DNA from: an uncultured Anderseniella sp.
Lineage (GTDB): Bacteria; Pseudomonadota; Alphaproteobacteria; Rhizobiales; Aestuariivirgaceae
Direction: 5' to 3'
Assembly: GCA_938039915.1 (NCBI GenBank)
Contig: CALHUA010000064.1
Coordinates: forward strand, 1 to 39,236
DNA: 39,236 bases
The notes under the pieces were generated by a model, which saw only the letters and a program-made list of their open reading frames with translations, was not told where the DNA came from and searched no databases. The position numbers and the translations under genes are program-made. Positions 6,739 through 15,549 of the stretch are shown here, piece by piece. Each line of letters opens with the position of its first letter. Within the stretch, counting starts at the first letter, position 1.

Positions 6739-9700
6739 ATGGCCAAGTGGGATTTCTGGATCGATCGTGGCGGCACGTTCACCGACCTTGTGGCGCGGAT
6801 GCCGGATGGCACCCTGAAAGCGCACAAGCTGCTGTCGGAAAATCCGGAAAACTACCGCGATGCCGCCATCCAGGGCATTCGCGACCTGATGGGGATCGCC
6901 AAGGATGCCCTAATACCCGCAGACCAGATTTCCGCGGTCAAGATGGGGACCACGGTTGCCACCAATGCCCTTCTGGAGCGCAAAGGCGATCGCACGTTGC
7001 TGCTGACGACGCGCGGGTTTCGCGACGCACTGGAAATCGGCTATCAGGCGCGGCCCAACATTTTTGATCTCAACATCATCAAGCCGGAATTGCTGTACGA
7101 ACAGGTCACCGAAGTTGATGAGCGGGTGCTGGCCGACGGCGCGGTGGAAACGCCGCTGGACGAGGCCGGCACAAGAAAAGCCCTGCAGGCAGCGTTTGAT
7201 GCGGGCATCCGCGCCGTCGCCGTCGTGTTCATGCACGGATATCGCTATACTGCACACGAGATCCGGGCCGGAGAGATCGCTGAGGATATCGGCTTTACGC
7301 AGATCTCCGTCAGCCACAAGGTTTCCCCCCTGATGAAGCTGGTCGGGCGTGGAGACACCACCGTCGTGGATGCTTACCTGTCGCCGATCCTGCGCCGATA
7401 CGTGGACCAGGTCGCAACCGAACTTGGCACCGAAGGCAGCGACTGCCGGCTGATGTTCATGCAGTCATCCGGCGGTCTGACCGCAGCGGAACTGTTCCAG
7501 GGCAAGGATGCCATTCTGTCCGGTCCCGCCGGCGGTGTTGTCGGCATGGTTGAAACCGGCCGCATGTCGGGGTTTGAAAAGCTGATCGGTTTTGACATGG
7601 GCGGCACGTCAACCGACGTTGCCCATTTCAACGGCGAATTTGAACGCGCCTTTGAAACCGAAGTGGCCGGTGTGCGCATGCGCGCACCGATGATGCGCAT
7701 TCATACCGTTGCCGCCGGCGGCGGTTCCATCCTGCATTATGACGGATCCCGGTTCCGTGTCGGTCCGGATTCCGCCGGTGCCAATCCCGGTCCTGCCTGC
7801 TATCGCCGTGGCGGTCCGCTGGCCGTGTCGGACGCCAATGTCATGCTGGGCAAACTCAACCCGGATCACTTCCCCGCCGTGTTCGGACCCAATGGCGATG
7901 AACCGCTTGATGGCGACGTGGTTCGCGAGAAATTCACTGCCATGGCTCAGGACATCGGCGACGGCAAGACGCCTGAGGATGTGGCCGAAGGGTTCATCCG
8001 CATTGCAGTAGAAAACATGGCCAACGCCATCAAGAAGATTTCAGTACAGCGCGGCTATGATGTGCAGGGCTATGCGCTTAACTGTTTCGGCGGTGCCGGT
8101 GGTCAGCATGCCTGCCTGATTGCAGACACGCTCGGCATGAAGACCGTTTACATCCATCCTTTCGCCGGCGTGCTGTCAGCCTATGGCATGGGCCTTGCGG
8201 ACATTCGCAGTCACCGTCAGCAGGCGGTCGAAGAAACGCTGGCCTCTGAGATTGAATCGACACTCCAGGACATCGCGGCAAGTCTTTCAAAAGACTCCAT
8301 AAATGAGCTGATCGACCAGGGGGTGCCGTCACCCGAAACAACCACCTATCCACGCGCCTTGCTGCGCTACAAGGGCACGGATTCGGCGCTGGATGCGGAT
8401 CTGGACACAGCTGATAAAATGCGTACGCAGTTTGAAACGGCACACAAGGCCCAGTTCGGGTTTTCCAGCCCCGGCACGGATATCATAGTGGAGGCCGTGA
8501 CTGTTGAAACAGTGGGCAGCGGATCAGACAGCACAGAACCTGCCTGCACTCTCCAGCAGGGTTCTGCCGATGCCATGGGCCGGACACGTATCTACGCCAA
8601 TGGCGAATGGCACGACACGCCGCTTTATGACCGCAGCGTTCTCAAACCGGGCTTCAGCATATCCGGCCCCGCCCTGATTATCGAAGCCCACAACACCACG
8701 GTCATCGAACCCGGCTGGCAGGTTGAAATTTCCAGTCTCGATCACATGGTGCTCACCCGAGCAGTAGCAGCCACGCGCGAGTTTGCGATCGGTACCGACG
8801 CTGATCCGGTGATGCTGGAAGTGTTCAACAACCTGTTCATGTCGATCGCCGAGCAGATGGGCGTGACGCTGGAAAAGACCGCCTATTCGGTGAACATCAA
8901 GGAACGTCTCGATTTCTCCTGTGCGGTCTTCAATGCCGATGGCGCGCTGGTGGCGAACGCACCGCATATGCCGGTGCACCTGGGCTCCATGGACAAATCC
9001 GTGGAAACCATCATCGCCAACAATCCGGTCATGCACCCCGGCGATGTGTACATGCTGAACGCGCCGTACAATGGCGGCACGCACCTGCCGGATATCACGG
9101 TGGTCACCCCGGTGTTCGATACCGATGACAAGACCATCCTGTTCTATACCGCAAGCCGTGGCCATCACGCCGATGTCGGCGGCATGGCACCAGGGTCCAT
9201 GACACCACTGGCAACTTCCATCCACGAAGAAGGCGTCGTCATCGACAATTTCAAGATGGTCGACAAGGGCATCTTCCTGGAAGACGAGACCATGGCGGTG
9301 CTGACCGCGGGCGAATATCCGTGCCGCAATCCCGGCCAGAACATCGCAGACCTCAAGGCCCAGGTCGCCGCCAATGAAAAAGGCGTGCAGGAACTGCGCA
9401 AGATGGTGGCGCAGTTCAGCCTCGATGTGGTGCAGGCCTATATGAACCATGTGCAGGACAATGCGGAAGAAAGCGTGCGCCGCGTCATAGGCGCGCTGCA
9501 CGACTGCTCGTTCGATTATGAAATGGATGCGGGCCAGCGCATCAAGGTCCACATCCGGGTGGACCGCGAGGCCCGCACGGCCGTGGTCGATTTCACCGGC
9601 ACCAGCGAGCAGCAGGTGAGCAATTTCAATGCGCCGCGACCAATCACCAATGCGGCCGTGTTGTATGTGTTCCGGTGCATGGTGGCCGACAATATTCCGA

Positions 9701-10326
9701 TGAACGCCGGATGCCTGAAGCCCATCACCATCGTCACGCCGGAAAAATCCATGCTGTCTCCGGAATACCCGGCCGCCGTGGTAGCGGGAAATGTCGAGGT
9801 GTCTCAGGCCGTGACCAGTTGCCTGTTCGGGGCGCTCAACGCGGTCGCGGCATCGCAATCGACCATGAACAACTTCAACTTCGGCAATGACACGTACCAG
9901 TATTACGAGACCATCTGCTCCGGCTCCGGCGCCGGGCCGGGATATGACGGTACCTCAGGCGTGCACACCCACATGACCAATACCCGGCTGACCGATCCGG
10001 AAATTCTCGAATTCCGTTATCCGGTGGTGCTGGAGGATTTCCACATCAGGCGCGGCGCCGGTGGTCATGGCAAATGGTCCGGCGGTGGCGGCACCAGGCG
10101 CACCGTGCGGTTCCTGGAGGAAATGGATGTGTCGCTGCTGACAGGTCACCGGCGCGTCCCGCCGTTCGGTCTTGAGGGTGCAGACCCCGGCGAGGTCGGC
10201 ATTAATTCATGCCGTCGCAGGGACGGTACAGTTGAACCGCTCAAGGGCTGTGACCAGACCAAGGTGTTTGCCGGCGATGCCATCACCATCCAGACACCGA
10301 CAGGCGGCGGCTACGGCAAGGCTTGA
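6739..10326 (+). CDS. ATP-dependent 5-oxoprolinase (fused HyuA-HyuB type)
   Basis: A 1195-residue single chain joining the two halves of the hydantoinase/oxoprolinase family. The HyuA half has the nucleotide-binding DRGGTFTD at residues 9-16, followed by [16 protein letters not shown], and FDMGGTSTD near 285-293. The HyuB half starts near residue 690 and carries [10 protein letters not shown] near 777 and [18 protein letters not shown]. Full-length fusions of this size with this N-terminus ([15 protein letters not shown]) correspond to 5-oxoprolinase, which uses ATP to open 5-oxo-L-proline to L-glutamate in the gamma-glutamyl cycle; N-methylhydantoinases and acetone carboxylases are usually split chains. 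AGGAG at 6728-6732 supports the ATG at 6739. The gene is divergent from a MarR-GST operon, consistent with a glutathione turnover role. It ends 17 bp from the convergent LytTR gene. Confidence 0.93.
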   Translation: MAKWDFWIDRGGTFTDLVARMPDGTLKAHKLLSENPENYRDAAIQGIRDLMGIAKDALIPADQISAVKMGTTVATNALLERKGDRTLLLTTRGFRDALEIGYQARPNIFDLNIIKPELLYEQVTEVDERVLADGAVETPLDEAGTRKALQAAFDAGIRAVAVVFMHGYRYTAHEIRAGEIAEDIGFTQISVSHKVSPLMKLVGRGDTTVVDAYLSPILRRYVDQVATELGTEGSDCRLMFMQSSGGLTAAELFQGKDAILSGPAGGVVGMVETGRMSGFEKLIGFDMGGTSTDVAHFNGEFERAFETEVAGVRMRAPMMRIHTVAAGGGSILHYDGSRFRVGPDSAGANPGPACYRRGGPLAVSDANVMLGKLNPDHFPAVFGPNGDEPLDGDVVREKFTAMAQDIGDGKTPEDVAEGFIRIAVENMANAIKKISVQRGYDVQGYALNCFGGAGGQHACLIADTLGMKTVYIHPFAGVLSAYGMGLADIRSHRQQAVEETLASEIESTLQDIAASLSKDSINELIDQGVPSPETTTYPRALLRYKGTDSALDADLDTADKMRTQFETAHKAQFGFSSPGTDIIVEAVTVETVGSGSDSTEPACTLQQGSADAMGRTRIYANGEWHDTPLYDRSVLKPGFSISGPALIIEAHNTTVIEPGWQVEISSLDHMVLTRAVAATREFAIGTDADPVMLEVFNNLFMSIAEQMGVTLEKTAYSVNIKERLDFSCAVFNADGALVANAPHMPVHLGSMDKSVETIIANNPVMHPGDVYMLNAPYNGGTHLPDITVVTPVFDTDDKTILFYTASRGHHADVGGMAPGSMTPLATSIHEEGVVIDNFKMVDKGIFLEDETMAVLTAGEYPCRNPGQNIADLKAQVAANEKGVQELRKMVAQFSLDVVQAYMNHVQDNAEESVRRVIGALHDCSFDYEMDAGQRIKVHIRVDREARTAVVDFTGTSEQQVSNFNAPRPITNAAVLYVFRCMVADNIPMNAGCLKPITIVTPEKSMLSPEYPAAVVAGNVEVSQAVTSCLFGALNAVAASQSTMNNFNFGNDTYQYYETICSGSGAGPGYDGTSGVHTHMTNTRLTDPEILEFRYPVVLEDFHIRRGAGGHGKWSGGGGTRRTVRFLEEMDVSLLTGHRRVPPFGLEGADPGEVGINSCRRRDGTVEPLKGCDQTKVFAGDAITIQTPTGGGYGKA

Positions 10327-10343
10327 GCGAGACGGTTTGAGCT

Positions 10344-11123
10344 TCAGGTGTATCCGGCCTCGCGCAGCGCCTTGGCATAGGTTCGGCTGACCGGCAGTTC
10401 GGTACCGTCGATCATGACCACGACTGGTTTGCCATCAACGCGCTTGATGGATGCAATTGCTGAAAACCCAACCCAGTGCGACCGGTGCACCTGAATACCA
10501 ATTGTACTGCCCGCCTCGGCAATGGCGTCCGCCAGCCTGAGTAGCACAAGCTCCCTGCCCTTGGTCGTAACAATTTCAACATAGTGATCCTGCATCGACA
10601 TATAGAGCAGTTCGCCCCGCTTCTCCGGCGGCAGGCGCAGCATCAGCCGCGCATCGGGATCGCGTGCGTCGGGATCGCTCGACGGCGACTGCGCAGGTTG
10701 AAAGAAGAAATAGGCGACGATGCCGATAATAACGGCAACCGGCAACGCCTGGACCACCTGCCAGAAAACGCTGGCAGCAGTTATCGGTTCGTTCAGAAAC
10801 AGTGTCCTGATCGCGCTGACGGCTAACCCGATGAACGGCGTTGCCAGGCAGCATCCGATCACCGTCTGCCATATGCCGATACGGGAGTCATCCCCGTTCC
10901 ACACGCTGACCAGGGCAATGCCGGTCAGCGCAATCGACCATGTCACCAGGTGCACTGTCAGCCAGAATCCCAGCCGTTCGGCAAATCCAAGCCGGTCTAT
11001 AGTGCCGAACGGACCGGTAAACACGAACAACGCGACAATGGCGCCAAACGCCATCCAAAGCCGTTTGTCGGAAAACAGCGACCGCATTTCACGAAGCGTG
11101 AGTTGCACAATCTGGCGTTTCAC
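10344..11123 (-). CDS. Membrane-anchored LytTR-domain transcriptional regulator
   Basis: A 259-residue protein with four predicted membrane helices (about residues 23-40, 53-75, 87-107 and 119-141) joined by a charged linker to a C-terminal LytTR DNA-binding domain (about 160-257). The domain shows the typical LLYMSMQDHYVEIVT opening, a VLLRLADAIAE helix, and the VHRSHWVGFSAIASI block of LytTR proteins, with an RTYAKALRE end. There is no receiver domain, so it is a one-component, membrane-tethered regulator rather than a two-component response regulator. The start is GTG at 11123 with AAGGG just upstream. It diverges from a small DUF2306-type membrane protein across 99 bp, which contains a 6-bp-arm inverted repeat, so that gene is a likely target. 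The signal sensed is unknown. Confidence 0.88.
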   Translation of the reverse strand: MKRQIVQLTLREMRSLFSDKRLWMAFGAIVALFVFTGPFGTIDRLGFAERLGFWLTVHLVTWSIALTGIALVSVWNGDDSRIGIWQTVIGCCLATPFIGLAVSAIRTLFLNEPITAASVFWQVVQALPVAVIIGIVAYFFFQPAQSPSSDPDARDPDARLMLRLPPEKRGELLYMSMQDHYVEIVTTKGRELVLLRLADAIAEAGSTIGIQVHRSHWVGFSAIASIKRVDGKPVVVMIDGTELPVSRTYAKALREAGYT

Positions 11124-11150
11124 GTAGCCCTTGCCCCTGTTGACGCATCA

Positions 11151-11167
11151 CAGCTTCTAAAAAGCTG
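11151..11167. promoter_or_regulatory. Inverted repeat between divergent LytTR regulator and DUF2306-type gene
   Basis: CAGCTT-ctaaa-AAGCTG is a perfect 6-bp-arm repeat in the 99-bp divergent promoter region. A single ACCGTTAAG at 11174-11182 just beyond it resembles a LytTR half-site, but I see no clear second copy at the usual spacing. The repeat may be an operator for the LytTR protein or an RNA hairpin in one of the leaders; which is unresolved. Confidence 0.3.
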
Positions 11168-11222
11168 CAGCTCACCGTTAAGCCTTCAGTCAAGACACAA
11201 GTCATACCTGAAGGAATGTCAG

Positions 11223-11615
11223 ATGAACATCAAGCCATTGCTGGACGCCAGTCCTGCAATTCAACTTCACGTGGCAGCCGCAGCCCTTGCCATCGCACTG
11301 TCAGCGGCGATCATTATCGTGCGACGAGGCACGCCCGCCCATAGACATGTCGGGCGGGCCTGGGTGACGATGCTGGCCATCATATGCATATCGTCATTCT
11401 GGATAACCGGCATGAACGGATCGAACTATAGCTGGATACATCTGTTGTCCGCATGGACACTGCTGGGATTGACCCAGGCCGTCTGGGCGGTCAGGTCAGG
11501 TAATATTCGCGCCCACAAATATGCAATGATATCAACCATGGTGGGTGCTTTGCTTGGCGCGGGCTTCTTCGCCTTCATGCCGGGCCGGATGATGAATGCC
11601 GTATTGTTCGGATAA
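11223..11615 (+). CDS. DUF2306-type small membrane protein
   Basis: A 130-residue protein with four predicted membrane helices. The pattern LHVAAAALAIALSAAIIIVRRGTPAHRHVGRAWV, an invariant-looking HRHVGR after the first helix, then SWIHLLSAWTLLGLTQAVWAVRSG and an IRAHKYAM motif, matches the DUF2306 family, whose histidines may bind haem or metal; this is uncertain. AAGGA at 11211-11215, seven bases upstream, fixes the ATG at 11223; a much longer frame reaching back to 10950 overlaps the LytTR gene and is not credible. It lies divergent to a membrane-tethered LytTR regulator, an arrangement that suggests the regulator controls it. Biochemical function is unknown. Confidence 0.78.
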   Translation: MNIKPLLDASPAIQLHVAAAALAIALSAAIIIVRRGTPAHRHVGRAWVTMLAIICISSFWITGMNGSNYSWIHLLSAWTLLGLTQAVWAVRSGNIRAHKYAMISTMVGALLGAGFFAFMPGRMMNAVLFG

Positions 11616-11618
11616 CAG

Positions 11619-12611
11619 CTAAAGTCCCCTCGGCAAAGGTTTTCGGCGTAAACCCGTCAGTGCATTGAACCCGATGGCCAGCATCAATATACCACCGCCA
11701 ATCAGCGTTGCCGTCGCGGCGGTTTCTCCCAGGACAACCCACACCCATATAGGTGCCAGAACCACTTCGGTCATGGACAAAAGCGCAAGTTCCGCTCCTG
11801 GCACAACCTGTGACCCGAATGTGTACAATGTCATGCCCAGTGCGAGCAAAACCACGCCAAGCATGACGGCAATTGCGATTTCGTGCACTGGCAGATCAAA
11901 CCCCTGCCCGGTGCCCGAGACTACCAGCCCCGACAAAACCAGTGCAAACAACCCACCCATGAATGAAACCGGCATCATGTCGGCTGCCTTGCCCCAGCGC
12001 AGCGCAAGCGTGAACAGGGCAAAGCCCAGTGCCGCGATCAGCGCAACAGCATCACCCAGCCAGTTACCGGTAGTGAAACTGTCTGCCACCATGAAACTGA
12101 TGCCAGCAAGGCCGATCACCATGGCCCCCCACGTGGCCGCGCGGACCCGCTCGCCCAGTACCAGAAAACTGAGCAGTGCAACCATGAACGGCGCAGTAGC
12201 AAACAGAAAAGCCGCATTGGCGACGCTGGTCAGCTGGACGGCTCCGATGCCGCCGGCATAAGCCATGGTCAGCGCCAGTCCTCCCACTACACCGGGAGCA
12301 CCCGCCTTGAATAATGCTTCCAGGGGCCGGCCGCCGGACCGCCAGTACATCAGACAGAACAGCATCGGCAAAAGCCCGGCTGAACGAAAGAACAGAATCT
12401 GCCAGACACTGGCCGTTTCTATGTGCCTGATACCCAGCGGGATGAGTGACCAGCACACACCAGCCAGCGCGCACAGGACGACACCCAGTGGATAAGACAG
12501 GTTGGATCCGCGATATGTTGCCTGGACAGTCACAGGTTCAGGGTATGTCGGACATGATCCATCTGTATATCGCGTCAACGACACCCGAAAACGTCGCAAA
12601 CAGACCATCAT
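11619..12611 (-). CDS. EamA-family (DMT superfamily) transporter
   Basis: A 330-residue protein with about ten membrane helices in two EamA repeats: the first starts near residue 41 (LGVVLCALAGVCWSLIPLGIRHIETASVWQILFFRS) and the second near residue 185 (LGDAVALIAALGFALFTLALRW), with the conserved LLSMTEVVLAPIWVWVVLGE close to the end. It probably moves an amino acid or other small metabolite; the substrate is not readable. The N-terminal 38 residues are hydrophilic and may be over-called: a GTG at 12533 (VTVQATYRG) would remove 26 of them. I keep the ATG at 12611 because AAAGG lies a few bases upstream of it. Its 3' end is three bases from the end of the convergent DUF2306-type gene. Confidence 0.87.
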   Translation of the reverse strand: MMVCLRRFRVSLTRYTDGSCPTYPEPVTVQATYRGSNLSYPLGVVLCALAGVCWSLIPLGIRHIETASVWQILFFRSAGLLPMLFCLMYWRSGGRPLEALFKAGAPGVVGGLALTMAYAGGIGAVQLTSVANAAFLFATAPFMVALLSFLVLGERVRAATWGAMVIGLAGISFMVADSFTTGNWLGDAVALIAALGFALFTLALRWGKAADMMPVSFMGGLFALVLSGLVVSGTGQGFDLPVHEIAIAVMLGVVLLALGMTLYTFGSQVVPGAELALLSMTEVVLAPIWVWVVLGETAATATLIGGGILMLAIGFNALTGLRRKPLPRGL

Positions 12612-12665
12612 CGGACCTTTGTTCGGCGACTGTGATCTATCGTTTTAACCGGTCAAGGCATGTCT

Positions 12666-13340
12666 TCAGCGGCAGTACTTGCCCTTGCCCGAGCGGCCAT
12701 GCTTGCCGAGATCAAAGTGAAAATGGTTGCGATGTGCAGCATCCGCCTTCGGGCCCAGAACGGTTGTGAACGTGCCGCAGGCTTTTCCGTGCACCTGTCT
12801 CAAAAACGCGCTGTCCTTGCCACCGCTGTTCCAGCCGTCTTCCACTTCCACAACCCTGCCGGATGCCAGCGTAAAGGCCGAGACATCGAGCGCGTTGCCA
12901 AAGGCGTGCTCGGAGATTTTGGCGCCGCGTTTGTTGTTACGCCCGCGACAGGCATAAGATGCGGCAATGCGCAGTTTGACGACCCGTTCCCCGAATGCCG
13001 ACCGGGCAGCCGGTTGCACCACCTTGCCGATCCAGCGGTTTGTGGCCCCGACCATCTGACAGCGTATCCTGGCAGGGGTTGAGAACGTCACCCCGCCGAC
13101 CGCCGAAACCTGCCATCCATTCCTGATACCGCACGCGCCCCTGCCGTCGATATTGCCCAGCGATACGGCGTCGGCAATCGATTTCGGGTCGACGCTGCAC
13201 TGATCCGACGGCGGGCGCACGCCGACACTGGTGAAGTCATCGGTGAGGTTCGGCGTGGACGAGCAGGCAGAAACACTGACCATCACGAAACCAGCGGCCA
13301 CCCGACCAATCACATATTTCGAAAGTCGCTTCACGTTCAT
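12666..13340 (-). CDS. Extensin-like lipoprotein (D,D-carboxypeptidase fold)
   Basis: A 224-residue protein of the extensin-like C-terminal family (metallopeptidase M15-like fold). The N-terminus is a lipoprotein signal (GFVMVSVSACSS, lipidated Cys at residue 26), so it is probably tethered to the outer or inner membrane facing the periplasm. The core has paired metal-site motifs: SYACRGRNNKRGAKISEHAFGNALDVSAF in the middle and AHRNHFHFDLGKHG near the end, giving the His-x-Asp and His-x-His ligands of LAS-type peptidoglycan peptidases. The cysteines at ACGIRN, IRCQM and KACG are conserved in the family. Likely role is peptidoglycan-related, inferred. Start chosen at the ATG at 13340; a GTG two codons upstream (13346) is an alternative. 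Confidence 0.87.
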   Translation of the reverse strand: MNVKRLSKYVIGRVAAGFVMVSVSACSSTPNLTDDFTSVGVRPPSDQCSVDPKSIADAVSLGNIDGRGACGIRNGWQVSAVGGVTFSTPARIRCQMVGATNRWIGKVVQPAARSAFGERVVKLRIAASYACRGRNNKRGAKISEHAFGNALDVSAFTLASGRVVEVEDGWNSGGKDSAFLRQVHGKACGTFTTVLGPKADAAHRNHFHFDLGKHGRSGKGKYCR

Positions 13341-13687
13341 TCTCACGGCGAATAGATTGCAACGATGTTGAAACTACGTCAGCTTAGGGTCAGGCCCCAC
13401 TGATCTTGTGCAATTCTGTTTTAAAGAAAACATTCAAATGATGTTAAAAAAGCGCAAGACAAGGCTTTGTGCCTTTTCGAGCATTTTTCGACTTCAGGCG
13501 GGTGTTTTCTTTCAAACCCGAAGGGCGGGGTCTATTTTGCCACTGACTGTGTTGAAATGTCATGAAAACCGGACGGTTTCCTGCGCCCTTTCGCCTTGTC
13601 AGAAGCAAAACATCCTCCCGCAGAATGGACAAGATCAACGGGTCCTGGCCCTAATTAACGAACCGCAACCAGAGTGAGCCATGTAAA
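13341..13687. other. Intergenic region with no supported gene
   Basis: This 347-bp stretch between the extensin-like and GST-like genes has locally AT-rich and irregular composition. A forward open frame of 89 codons (13408-13677) fills most of it, but its product is Cys- and Lys-rich with no recognisable fold and poor codon use, so I do not call it. No strong terminator hairpin, tRNA or riboswitch is visible. It presumably contains the outward promoters of both flanking genes, because they are divergent. Confidence 0.6.
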
Positions 13688-14314
13688 ATGTACACAATCT
13701 ATACGTCCCCGGGCACCGGCGCCTTCGCTGCCGAAGCGATGCTTGAGGCGGGCAATGCGCCGTGGAAGCGCGAGCTTGTCGATACCGGCAAGGATGAGCA
13801 CAGACACGCCGGTTACCTGGCCATCAATCCGGCGGCCCAGATACCGGCACTGATATTGCCGGATGGTCAGTTGATGACCGAGTCAGCCGCCATTTGCCTG
13901 TTCCTGGGCGATGCTCACAAGGAAACGAAACTGGCACCACAACCGGGCGATCCCGGGCGGGCGGCCTACTTGCGCTGGATGGTTTATCTGTCGGCAAATG
14001 TCTACGAGGCCGACCTTCGATGTTACTACTCCGACCGCTACACATCGGATGCCGCAGGTGCTGATGCGGTAAAATCCTGTGCGATCGACCAGATGAACAC
14101 CGCCTTCGCCATTATCGAAGAACACCTGTCCAGACATGAATGGCTGGCCGACAGGACCATGTCGGCAGCCGACATCTACCTGGCCATGCTGGCAAGTTGG
14201 CATCCCGACATACCGGCCCTGAAACTGTCATGCCCCCGTGTCGCCAGTGTCTGGGACAAAGTCGCCAAGGTCGATTTTGTGAACAAAGCAAACAGCTTCC
14301 ATAAGCTGTGGTAG
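13688..14314 (+). CDS. Glutathione S-transferase family protein
   Basis: A 208-residue GST-like protein. The thioredoxin-fold domain (1-80) has the cis-proline in NPAAQIPALILPDG (Pro53) and the gamma-glutamyl contact Glu65-Ser66 in LMTESAAI. The N-terminus is MYTIYTSPGTGAFAAEAMLEAG, in the position of the catalytic Ser/Cys/Tyr of GSTs (Ser7 or the following residues). The helical domain includes HEWLADRTMSAADIYLAML, with the family hydrophobic staple. It is expected to be a cytosolic glutathione-dependent enzyme; substrate unknown. It stands alone ahead of the alkaline-phosphatase-like gene with a gap of 77 bp. It is more distant from the other two GST-like proteins here than they are from each other. 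Confidence 0.9.
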   Translation: MYTIYTSPGTGAFAAEAMLEAGNAPWKRELVDTGKDEHRHAGYLAINPAAQIPALILPDGQLMTESAAICLFLGDAHKETKLAPQPGDPGRAAYLRWMVYLSANVYEADLRCYYSDRYTSDAAGADAVKSCAIDQMNTAFAIIEEHLSRHEWLADRTMSAADIYLAMLASWHPDIPALKLSCPRVASVWDKVAKVDFVNKANSFHKLW

Positions 14315-14391
14315 CACCGCCACACCTCACATTAGCGCCTGATTTGTGGTAAAAGTGGTTTGCATCGGCAGTTCGGGATAATGGATACGCC

Positions 14392-15549
14392 ATGGAAATT
14401 GGACGGCGAGCATTCAATCAGGGTCTGGTCGGCACTGTAGCTGCCGGCGTCATGGGCGCTTCTGCAGCGTCCGCGCCCGCATACAAAGGTCCCAACGTAA
14501 TCATTGTTCGCTTCGGTGGCGGGGTGCGGCGGACCGAGACAATTGCCGATCAGACAACGTATTCCCCCTATTTTCTGAACGTGCTGGCGAAACGCGGCAC
14601 ACTGATACCCAACCTGACCATCGCCCAGTTGCAGGATGTTGACACCAGCCATGCAGAAGGCACGCTCAACATTCTGACTGGACGCTACAAAGCCTACACA
14701 AAAGTGGGGGCACAAGGACTTGCTCCACTGCTCGAACCCGACGAACCAACATTGTTCGAGGCTGTACGCAAGGCCTTTGAAATTCCCGCGCACCAGGCAT
14801 TGCTCATCAATGGCGAAGACCGGCCGCAGGAAGAATATCTCACTTATGGAGGTCACAAGCACTTCGGCGTCTCTTTCCGATCCGAAGCGATCAGTCTGTT
14901 CCGGTTCAAGCTGCACAAATTCCGGCGCATTCTGGAAGACAACAAAGCACCTGAAAATGTACTTGCCGCCGCCCGCAAACAGCTGGACGAATTGACGGCA
15001 TATGACTTCCGCAACACAGCGCGCGACAGTTCGGACGTGATGGACCGGTTCTGGGACAATTGGCGCGGGCAATACGGTGACACGGGACTGAAGAACCCGC
15101 GCGGAGACCGACTACTGACCGAGCTTGCCGTTAGAGCGATGCGCGAGTTGAAGCCGCGTCTGATGATGATCAACTATCAGGACCCGGACTACGTGCACTG
15201 GGGAAATGCCAGTCACTACACCAGAGCGATTGCGATTATCGATCAGGGCTTAAGGCGTGTCGTTGAAACAGCAGACAGTGAACCTTCTTACAAGGATCAA
15301 ACGGTTTTTGTGATTGTTCCTGATTGTGGGCGGGATGCAAATCCACTGATGTCGGTGCCGTACCAGCACCATTTCAATTCCCGTTCTGCCCATGAGATTT
15401 TTGCCCTGCTGCTGGGTCCGGGGATTGCGAGAGGCAAAATACTCGACAAGCCGGTCGATCAGACCAGCATTGCCGCGACCGTGGGCGCAATTATGGGCTT
15501 CCGCATGCAGGCAGCAGAAGGCCGTGTGCTATCGGAAGTATTGACATGA
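14392..15549 (+). CDS. Tat-exported alkaline-phosphatase-superfamily (sulfatase-like) protein, divergent
   Basis: A 385-residue protein with a Tat-type leader (GRRAFNQGLVGTVAAGVMGA, twin Arg at 5-6), hence folded before export to the periplasm. The mature part follows the alkaline phosphatase/sulfatase layout: PNVIIVRFGGG strand at 34-44, VDTSHAEGTLNILTGRY at 83-99 in the nucleophile region, DPDYVHWGNASHYTRAIAIIDQGL from 264, and VIVPDCGRDANP near 308-317. The usual first metal-binding Asp appears replaced (FGGG instead of a D-G/D-D) and the usual Asp-His-Gly is Asp-Cys-Gly (311-313), so catalysis may differ or be lost. The stop overlaps the start of the next gene (ATGA at 15546-15549), coupling it to a six-helix membrane protein. 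Substrate unknown; phospho- or sulfo-esters in the envelope are possible. Confidence 0.7.
   Translation: MEIGRRAFNQGLVGTVAAGVMGASAASAPAYKGPNVIIVRFGGGVRRTETIADQTTYSPYFLNVLAKRGTLIPNLTIAQLQDVDTSHAEGTLNILTGRYKAYTKVGAQGLAPLLEPDEPTLFEAVRKAFEIPAHQALLINGEDRPQEEYLTYGGHKHFGVSFRSEAISLFRFKLHKFRRILEDNKAPENVLAAARKQLDELTAYDFRNTARDSSDVMDRFWDNWRGQYGDTGLKNPRGDRLLTELAVRAMRELKPRLMMINYQDPDYVHWGNASHYTRAIAIIDQGLRRVVETADSEPSYKDQTVFVIVPDCGRDANPLMSVPYQHHFNSRSAHEIFALLLGPGIARGKILDKPVDQTSIAATVGAIMGFRMQAAEGRVLSEVLT

Noticed and set aside
8524-9858. Long minus-strand open frame of 444 codons inside the 5-oxoprolinase gene
   Set aside because: It is antisense to a clearly coding gene with many conserved motifs; the His-rich translation is a by-product of its codon bias.
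13408-13677. Open forward frame of 89 codons between the extensin-like and GST-like genes
   Set aside because: Product is Lys- and Cys-rich with no fold, codon use is poor, and no ribosome binding site precedes it.
14332-15072. Minus-strand open frame antisense to the phosphatase-like gene
   Set aside because: The plus strand shows a Tat leader and family blocks; the antisense product has none.
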